Assembly (NCBI GenBank): GCA_904501945.1
Contig: CAJGCU010000078.1
Span: 1-10,909, forward strand
Direction: 5' to 3'
DNA length: 10,909 bases
Source: an uncultured Bacteroidaceae bacterium
GTDB lineage: Bacteria > Bacteroidota > Bacteroidia > Bacteroidales > Bacteroidaceae
Part shown: positions 1 to 4,906 of the stretch, piece by piece
How positions within the stretch are numbered: the first letter of the stretch is position 1
How the letters are laid out: each line of letters begins with the position of its first letter
Made by a program: the position numbers and the translations under genes
The notes under the pieces: model-generated
Databases searched by the model: none
Seen by the model: the letters and a program-made list of their open reading frames with translations, nothing else
Told to the model about the DNA's origin: nothing

Positions 1-4
1 AGAA

Positions 5-32
5 AAGAAGTTCTGCATGAACTTCTTTTTTT
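5..32 (+). terminator. Intrinsic terminator of a gene off the left edge
   Basis: AAGAAGTTC (5-13) pairs perfectly with GAACTTCTT (19-27) around a 5-base loop, and T follows through 32. This is a Rho-independent terminator for + strand transcription arriving from outside the window. It ends 15 bases before the tRNA, so the tRNA is either read through from upstream or has a promoter overlapping this site; none can be seen in so short a gap. Confidence 0.75.
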
Positions 33-46
33 GAACCAAGCAATGC

Positions 47-130
47 GCCGAAATGGTGGAATGGTAGACACGAGGGACTTAAAATCCCTTGGGCATTGCG
101 CCCGTGCGGGTTCGAGTCCCGCTTCCGGCA
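47..130 (+). tRNA. tRNA-Leu(UAA)
   Basis: This is a class II tRNA with a long variable arm. Acceptor strand 47-53 pairs with 123-129, and the discriminator A is at 130. D-stem GTG/CAC is 56-58/69-71. The anticodon stem is 73-77/85-89, with loop CTTAAAA and anticodon TAA at 80-82, so it reads UUA leucine codons. The variable arm folds as GGGC/GCCC (91-94/100-103). T-stem GCGGG/CCCGC is 106-110/118-122 with loop TTCGAGT. Conserved U8 (54) and A14 (60) are present. CCA is not encoded, so it must be added after transcription. One acceptor pair (51-125) is an A-C mismatch. The gene stands alone, followed by its own terminator. Confidence 0.97.
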
Positions 131-139
131 CTTGCAAGC

Positions 140-179
140 AATAGAGGGTGTATCAATGATTGACACACCCTCTATTTTT
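140..179 (+). terminator. Terminator of the tRNA-Leu unit
   Basis: ATAGAGGGTGT (141-151) pairs with ACACCCTCTAT (165-175). After one A/C mismatch the stem continues as TCAA/TTGA (153-156/160-163) with a TGA loop, and a short T run follows to 179. It starts about 10 bases after the tRNA. The broken DUF1593 gene converges from the other side and stops at 205. The hairpin may also serve that strand, but no T run follows it in that direction. Confidence 0.8.
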
Positions 180-204
180 CTTTCACATCACATTGAAAAT
201 AATG

Positions 205-1522
205 TCATTGACAATTCAGCACAACCCTGCGATAACTCGTCAAGGCAGGACTGCCATTGTCCGTAACCCTCAGAATCAAATGAATAGTTTTCCCCTTAGC
301 CTCAACAGGAATGGAGATTTCCTGTTTGTCCGAGGTTGGGGCAATGCTTAATGTCCCCTTGTAGGAACTGGGGTCCTTGTAAAAAATCCACTCATAACTC
401 AGCGCATCGCCATCTGGGTCGGAAGAACGGCTTGCATCGAGTTTAAGAATACTTCCAGCCTTGACTGACTTGAACAAAGCATCCGTCGTCTTATCTTTGT
501 CTAAAAACAGCGACAGGATGGTGATTTGCCTCTTCGTAAGAACTTGCCACAGTCCATTTCATTCTGGCTGCAAAATCGCGAGAAATATCATCACTCCACA
601 TCCGGATAGCTTCAACTCCTTCCTCCGCCGAACCTATCATCAAATAGGGGTCATACTGCGTCTCGTCAAGATTGCTGCGAGGCACCCAATCCATAGAACG
701 GATTCCTGTTTTCCTCTTCATGTCGAAGCGTCCGCCCCAACCTCCCCAGTCTGGATGTTCTGGGCTGTTCAAGCCATTGTCTATCACATAAAGGAACGAA
801 GGGCTATCACCTTCTGTTGCCCATCTGCGGTCTGGATATTGAGCGCCTAAATCCCCTACACTCTGCACATGCTCCTTATGCCAATCATCAGAAGGTGGCC
901 ATCCATAGACTTCCTTGTTACGTATGTAGACCAGTTCGGGAAACTCCTTCACCATCCAAGCTCCAGCTTCATCTTGCCCTAAAATATCATATACACGAAG
1001 TTTCTGCACAAACTTCCGTACCTGTGCCTCCGAACGCGTATGCTTTACCTTCCACAACGCCTGAGCTAACGTATTCATACCCGACCATGCAGCAATCCAC
1101 ACTGGGCGTTCGTCGTCACGATCCACAGCCCGAATAATCAATTCAGAACCAGGAGAATCCTTTCCCTCCCCAACTCCTACCATCGCTGCCTCAGACTGAC
1201 CATGACAAACCATCTGACGCACCGCCGATGGCTCAGGAAATCCATCGCTATGCACACGCAAATTAGGTCATACCGACTCATAAGCATCCAGCACACCACT
1301 CACTGCTTTCACCTGATCGGCCCTATTAAAAGAAACCCAAGCATACTGATAAATGACTCCCTCAAGCTCTACCCTGTCAAGTAAGGTCAAGAGATGAACC
1401 AGCGACTGCTGGTCGTCAGGGTCACTCCCTCCTATATCAGATGTTACTATCACACGAGTTCTCGCAGCCCATAAAGTAGCAACCACCAAGAACAAGCCGA
1501 ATATTAAAGAAAACTTTTTCAT
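205..1522 (-). pseudogene. Broken DUF1593 / Sde182-like secreted protein
   Basis: Three reading-frame pieces line up end to end with one protein of about 438 residues, paralogous to the intact neighbour at 1757-3202. Piece 1 starts at ATG 1522 (a hydrophobic signal peptide beginning MKKFSLIFGLFLVVA) and carries the family's acidic motif SDIGGSDPDD (D29, D36, D37). An in-frame TGA at 1270-1268 (codon 85) ends it, yet the same frame continues directly with PNLRVHSDGFPE and the nucleoside-hydrolase-like core. That second piece stops at 491, because a run of five T (coding strand; 503-507) shifts the frame. Removing one T gives ...PVAVLDKDKTTDALFKS..., which aligns with the paralogue without a gap. 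The third piece is the Ig-like C-terminal domain (KLDASRSSDPDGDALSYEW), ending in TGA at 207-205. Shared signatures with the paralogue include EGDSPSFL, WGGWGGRF and FAARMKW. An upstream ATG at 1678 keeps the frame open, but 1522 is preferred because the signal peptide begins there. Two independent lesions argue for a true pseudogene; sequencing error is the alternative. Confidence 0.88.
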
Positions 1523-1690
1523 ATCTTTCTTATTGGGTATTATACTTATATCCCATTTCCATACAAAGCGTACTTTCGGCCTTTCTTTCGGCGAAGCGAG
1601 CACTGCCAACCCCGCAAACGGCATCTTCTCGTTCACTTCACGGCATAGTCCTTCAAGTGCGCACCGTGTTGACGTCATTACAAAGGCTCG
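1523..1690. other. Spacer segment of unknown origin, open in one frame
   Basis: This stretch lies between the broken gene's start and the 23-bp repeats, and looks more GC-rich than the other spacers. On the minus strand an ATG at 1678 opens a frame that runs unbroken for 52 codons into the signal-peptide start at 1522. Its translation (with SPKERPKVR in the middle) resembles no domain I know. It contains two copies of CTTTCGGC (1573-1580 and 1585-1592). I see no TAnnTTTG promoter element and no terminator here, so the two DUF1593 genes may once have been co-transcribed. Confidence 0.35.
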
Positions 1691-1751
1691 CTGCCTATTA
1701 TTATGAACACAGCCTGCCTATTATTATGGACACAGTCTGCACATAATGATG
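1691..1751. repeat. 23-bp tandem repeat, two copies plus a degenerate third
   Basis: CTGCCTATTATTATG begins at 1691 and again at 1714. Over the full 23-base period the two copies differ only at one A/G and at the last base. A third, degenerate copy (CTGCACATAATGATG) begins at 1737, matching 11 of 15 bases. The repeats end just before the stop codon of the intact DUF1593 gene at 1757. They could be repeated binding sites or replication slippage; no function can be read from the sequence. Confidence 0.7.
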
Positions 1752-1756
1752 TTTCT

Positions 1757-3202
1757 TCACCGAACATCTATCACCACCCTTCTGTAAGCAGTCAATGCAG
1801 GAGTTCCTTTGTCTGACACCTCACAAACGATGTGAATTGTTGTATTCGATGCTTTTTCGGGAACGGCCACACTGACCTTGGGCGAATGAGGCTGCAGAAT
1901 CTCTACATCTTCCTTGCAGCTGCCTGCTTCAGCAAGATTCCACCAGCGGAAAGAGAGCTCGTCATTCTCAAAGTCAAACGAGCGTGAAGCATCCAGCCAA
2001 ACGGTTTCTCCCGCTTTCGCCTTTATATGGATAATCTCCAATCCCTTTTTCCCGTTAACAATCACAACAGGGTTTCGATTTCCCTTGCCTTGAGCCGCCC
2101 AATCCATGCGTGCCGCAAAGTTATTAAATATAGCTGGATAGAAGTAGTTTTCGTACTTCTGAGAAATGCTCTTCACCTGCCCAGCATGATTGGTGTAGCA
2201 ATAGGTTTCAGTGTCCTTTCCTAATCCCCATTCAAAATATCCTCCCCATCCTACCATGCTCGGCGAAGAAGGGTCATTCAGGCCATTAGGGAGAACGTGA
2301 AGGAAGGACGGGGTATCACCTTCAACTCCCCACTTGTTCTTTGGATAGATGCTTCCCAAACAACCATGCTTCTGGATGTGCTTTGCGTATTCATCCCAAT
2401 TGCGCGCCCCTATATCATTTTGAGAAAGCCAGGCACTTTCGTCCCAGAAAAACATCAGGTCTTTTGACAGGTCACGCCTCATTCGATAGTGTGAACTAAA
2501 CTGGAAGTCTGGAGTATTCCTGCTCCAAGGGGTATCTTGATCAGTGATGGTATAGACACGGAATTTGTTCAAGAAACGTTTGACCTCATCTGGAGTACGC
2601 GTCTGTTCTACCTGCCAAATAGCCTGCGCAAAGGTATTAGCACCTCCCCAAGCAAGAATCCAAATGGGGCGGCTATCTTTTTCATCTGCAAGCTGGATGA
2701 TGAAGTCACTTCCTTCCGAACGGTTTTCAGCTCCAATCTTCTTTTGTCCCAACTCTAAACTTCCCAACATAGAACGTTTTCTCAAGTATTCAGGACTTGG
2801 CCAATAACCTATCTTCTGCATACCCTCCTCCTTCTTAAGGGCTAAAAAAGATTGCTGCCCAGAGCGTCTCATCAGATTGGGCAAATCTTTCTCATAAGCA
2901 TTAATCGTTGTGCTCAAACTATCTTTCCAACTGACAGGATAGGCGCGTCCGCTGCTATTCCAGCCTCCTGAAGCAATCAATGCCTCCATCTCATAAAGAT
3001 CTGCATGAGCCATCAAACGTATCATTGACTCCATGTCGTCAGGTTCCACGTTGCCGGGCGCAATGTCTGTCAACACCACGATACGCGGCTTCATTCCCAT
3101 GCCTGAATACAGACCTTGTGCGTTCATGCTAGTTGAAAGCGCAAGAAGGGAAAGGGCACAAATCCTCTTGGAAAGGACTGATAAAACAAATGTTCTCTTC
3201 AT
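1757..3202 (-). CDS. DUF1593 / Sde182-like secreted nucleoside-hydrolase-fold protein
   Basis: The gene encodes 481 residues. Residues 1-29 are a signal peptide (positive start, hydrophobic core, cut near MNAQG), so the product is exported, probably to the periplasm or cell surface. Residues 38 to about 310 match the DUF1593 domain, also called cellulose-binding Sde182 nucleoside-hydrolase-like. The motif VVLTDIAPGNVEPDD (D46, D55, D56) corresponds to the metal-binding aspartates of nucleoside hydrolases. WILAWGGANTFAQAIW (180-195) and GVEGDTPSFLHV (292-303) are further family signatures. Residues 375-481 form an Ig/PKD-like domain (WLDASRSFDFENDELSFRWW) ending in YRRVVIDVR. The family occurs with polysaccharide-use genes and its founder bound cellulose; the reaction and substrate are not established, so a role in plant-glycan use is inference. 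Translation ends in TGA at 1759-1757. It lies divergent from an AraC-type regulator and upstream of a broken paralogue, which suggests a former small operon. Confidence 0.9.
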   Translation of the reverse strand: MKRTFVLSVLSKRICALSLLALSTSMNAQGLYSGMGMKPRIVVLTDIAPGNVEPDDMESMIRLMAHADLYEMEALIASGGWNSSGRAYPVSWKDSLSTTINAYEKDLPNLMRRSGQQSFLALKKEEGMQKIGYWPSPEYLRKRSMLGSLELGQKKIGAENRSEGSDFIIQLADEKDSRPIWILAWGGANTFAQAIWQVEQTRTPDEVKRFLNKFRVYTITDQDTPWSRNTPDFQFSSHYRMRRDLSKDLMFFWDESAWLSQNDIGARNWDEYAKHIQKHGCLGSIYPKNKWGVEGDTPSFLHVLPNGLNDPSSPSMVGWGGYFEWGLGKDTETYCYTNHAGQVKSISQKYENYFYPAIFNNFAARMDWAAQGKGNRNPVVIVNGKKGLEIIHIKAKAGETVWLDASRSFDFENDELSFRWWNLAEAGSCKEDVEILQPHSPKVSVAVPEKASNTTIHIVCEVSDKGTPALTAYRRVVIDVR

Positions 3203-3242
3203 ACTTTAGTTGGTTTTAATGGTCAAATTTAGGTTACGTTTG

Positions 3243-3268
3243 CAAAGATAATATCTAAAAACAGCAAA
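3243..3268 (-). promoter_or_regulatory. Bacteroidota-type promoter of the DUF1593 gene
   Basis: On the minus strand TATCTTTG (3250-3243) fits the -7 consensus TAnnTTTG exactly, and TTTG (3268-3265) lies 14 bases upstream as a possible -33 element. That spacing is a little shorter than usual. Transcription would start near 3236, giving a leader of roughly 35 bases before the ATG at 3202. Confidence 0.55.
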
Positions 3269-3314
3269 AAAAACTTTAACATCTAGAAAATCTATCAAAA
3301 ACCGAGATTTTCAT

Positions 3315-3322
3315 TAATTTTG
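3315..3322 (+). promoter_or_regulatory. Probable -7 element of the AraC-type regulator
   Basis: TAATTTTG matches TAnnTTTG and sits 24 bases before the ATG at 3347, implying a very short leader. No clear TTTG is present at the -33 distance, so an activator may be needed. An inverted repeat, GAAAATCT (3286-3293) and AGATTTTC (3305-3312), covers that region and could be an operator. Confidence 0.4.
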
Positions 3323-3346
3323 CGATAACAAATTTCTCATATATAC

Positions 3347-4210
3347 ATGAAAACAGATGCCCTGCACTCTTTTGACAACAGCAGAGAAGAATTCAAACCC
3401 TATGGATTGACCTGCGAGAAATGGGAAACCAAGCTCATGAATCGTTTTGACCAGCACAACGAAATAGAACCGAACTTCTTCCCAACAGGAAACTGCACCT
3501 ATCTTTTATATGACAAAATAGTCAGCGTTCCCTCTCAACGCCTAACCATATTCTGGGGACTAACGCCGCACCAAATCATTGACTTTCAAGACATCTGCCA
3601 ATACTATGTATGCACTATTCCCCTCTCGCTATTTCTCAGTTGGGATGTTCCATCGCATATAGTGGAAAATCTCTTTGCGGGACAAATGCTATACGACCCC
3701 ATAGAAACTCGAGCGGACTACGATGGATATCTTTTTGAGCAATGGTGTCATGACATGATAAACAGCACAACCTACGAGCCTGCCCTTATAGAGATGAAAG
3801 CGAGAATATTTCGTTTGGGACAACATTACAGCCACATTGCAGAATCTTGTCATTTAGAAGGACGCATTCACCATTCTGAAACCAAAGCCGTTGCCCAGAT
3901 AGCACTATTCATCGCTCAGAACTATATGCACCCCATTAAAACAATGGATATAGCGAAACATGTCGGCTTACATCCAGACTATGCCAACTCCATTTTCAAG
4001 AAAGCTTTTGGGGTTTCCTTGCACCAACATGTGACAAACGAGAGAATCAACCATGCTCAACGCATGCTGCTAACAACCGACAATCCCATTACCGACATAG
4101 CTTGAAGTTGCGGATTCAACACCATCAGCCGTTTCAACTCTGCATTTCTGAAACAAAACGGATGTACGCCAAGAGAATATAGAAAAAGCATGGACAAAGG
4201 TTTTTTCTGA
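3347..4210 (+). pseudogene. AraC-family regulator interrupted by an in-frame TGA
   Basis: The first frame runs from ATG 3347 to TGA 4103-4105 (252 residues), and the same frame continues to a second TGA at 4208-4210, making 287 positions in all. The N-terminal part (roughly 30-100) looks like an AraC-type cupin sensor domain (QHNEIEPNFF...LTIFWGLTPHQII). The first helix-turn-helix is near 195-225 (TMDIAKHVGLHPDYANSIFKKAFG). The second begins at NPITDIA, and the stop falls exactly where the family continues into its recognition helix: the next codons read SCGFNTISRFNSAFLKQ and then the conserved TPREYRKS. The product is thus cut inside the DNA-binding domain and should bind poorly, if at all, unless the stop is read through. 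TGA serves as the natural stop of both neighbouring DUF1593 genes, which argues against general recoding. Its divergent position suggests it once controlled them. Confidence 0.85.
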
Positions 4211-4492
4211 TAGCAAGAAACCTACACCTCTTAATAAAAAGAGAGATTACAACAAACAAGTTCCTTTAAACATTTATAAATATAATATGGTTCTACAAGA
4301 AATCAGACAACGTATCTGTATCCTGATTTGAAAACATATCACGAAAAACGACAAGTAAAGGACTTTTTTTATTATAGTATATGAGAACATTCGGGCTTTA
4401 GAATTTGATACATTTAATTACGTTCATGTTACATTTCGCAAGAAAAATGCATAATGGTATAACAACTAAAGTATCTGAAACATTAGAGAAAG
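4211..4492. other. AT-rich spacer without a recognised gene
   Basis: I see no credible coding region here. A short hairpin, CTCTT/AAGAG near 4227-4242, has no T run. AAGT/ACTT followed by seven T near 4355-4371 could be a weak terminator for the AraC-type gene, but the stem is only 4 bp. TTAC occurs twice, 11 bases apart, around 4417-4431, which might be a binding site. Confidence 0.4.
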
Positions 4493-4520
4493 TTTGTTTG
4501 AGAAAAAAAACGTAACTTTG
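4493..4520 (+). promoter_or_regulatory. Bacteroidota-type promoter of a small transcript
   Basis: TAACTTTG (4513-4520) fits the TAnnTTTG consensus. Two TTTG tetramers (4493-4496 and 4497-4500) lie 16 and 12 bases upstream; the first has the more usual spacing. The predicted start is near 4526. No long + strand gene follows, so the promoter would serve the small unit ending at the terminator 4661-4698. Confidence 0.5.
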
Positions 4521-4551
4521 TATCAGAAATTTGGAAGAACCACTACCAACG

Positions 4552-4614
4552 ATGGTTTTCATCAAAGTTGAGATGTTCCTTTCACAGATTTCAGACAGCA
4601 AGAAAAAAAGTTAG
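4552..4614 (+). CDS. Possible 20-residue peptide
   Basis: ATG at 4552 opens MVFIKVEMFLSQISDSKKKS and stops at TAG 4612-4614, with TAA directly after it. A GGAAG (4533-4537) lies 14 bases upstream, rather far for a ribosome binding site, although Bacteroidota rely little on that signal. A second in-frame ATG at 4573 would give 13 residues. A hydrophobic-to-basic character is all that can be seen; I assign no function. Confidence 0.25.
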   Translation: MVFIKVEMFLSQISDSKKKS

Positions 4615-4660
4615 TAAAGCATAAATAGGTTAATAATTAGTTAGTTAGTTAATTAGTCAG

Positions 4661-4698
4661 CAAATACCCTCTTCGTGAGAAGGGGGTATTTGTATTTT
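4661..4698 (+). terminator. Strong hairpin terminator with a GTGA loop
   Basis: The stem 4661-4674 pairs with 4679-4692 over 14 bp (outer arm CAAATACCC/GGGTATTTG), with a single T-G wobble. It is capped by the GNRA tetraloop GTGA (4675-4678) and followed by TATTTT. It ends the small + strand unit starting near 4526. The hairpin is nearly symmetrical, so it may also stop read-through from the minus-strand sensor gene. Confidence 0.8.
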
Positions 4699-4737
4699 CA
4701 ACCTCAACTCGACAAAAATAAAGTTTTTAGAACATAT

Positions 4738-4803
4738 TGGGCACAAATAAAAATTCATGATAAAATTAGTTGGAATTTTATCATGAATTTTTATTTGTGC
4801 CCA
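4738..4803. repeat. Perfect 30-bp inverted repeat with a 6-base loop
   Basis: TGGGCACAAATAAAAATTCA and the next ten bases (4738-4767) are exactly complementary to 4774-4803, around the loop AGTTGG. There is not one mismatch in 30 pairs. No clear flanking target-site duplication is visible, and no T run follows directly on either strand. It lies about 100 bases beyond the stop of the minus-strand sensor gene and could form the 3' end of its message. A palindrome this long and perfect also fits a miniature mobile element or a repetitive extragenic element. Confidence 0.85.
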
Positions 4804-4906
4804 TTTCGTCAAACTCACGTTAATGACATAAATGAAGAGAGGCACAACGAGATGTAAAAATGCGTCCTGTACTAAAGAAATGTAGGAAAGAGGCTCTCAG
4901 AACCAT

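Larger units (their letters stand above)
4526..4698 (+). ncRNA. Candidate small RNA or short-peptide transcript
   Basis: A good promoter and a strong terminator bracket about 170 bases with no long reading frame. Within it are a possible hairpin around the first ATG (CAAC, GATG, loop GTTTT, CATC, GTTG; 4548-4571), a 20-codon frame, and after it a TTAG-rich tract (4637-4650) that puts stops in every frame. I do not recognise it as 6S, tmRNA, RNase P or a known riboswitch. It could be a regulatory RNA, a short mRNA, or the remnant of a leader whose downstream gene has been lost, since the next gene lies on the other strand. Confidence 0.35.

Noticed and set aside
461..1137. Two open frames on the + strand (461-850 and 817-1137) opposite the broken DUF1593 gene
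   Set aside because: The minus strand encodes a clear protein family here; the + frames show no motif and no promoter or binding site.
1691..1751. CRISPR array
   Set aside because: The copies are directly adjacent with no unique spacers between them, so they are a tandem repeat, and no cas gene is in view.
1268..4105. Recoding of TGA as a sense codon, suggested by two in-frame TGA codons
   Set aside because: TGA ends both DUF1593 reading frames at the homologous C-terminal position (205-207 and 1757-1759), tryptophan is encoded by TGG elsewhere, and a frameshift is also present. Decay or sequence error explains this more simply.
4398..4601. 67-codon open frame on the minus strand
   Set aside because: It runs opposite the promoter of the small transcription unit, has low-complexity AT-rich content and no family resemblance.
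4657..4857. Small open frames on both strands (4657-4845 minus and 4675-4857 plus) sharing the peptide WAQIKIHDKI
   Set aside because: Both run through the perfect palindrome at 4738-4803, so the shared peptide is just the same DNA read from each side. Neither resembles a known protein.
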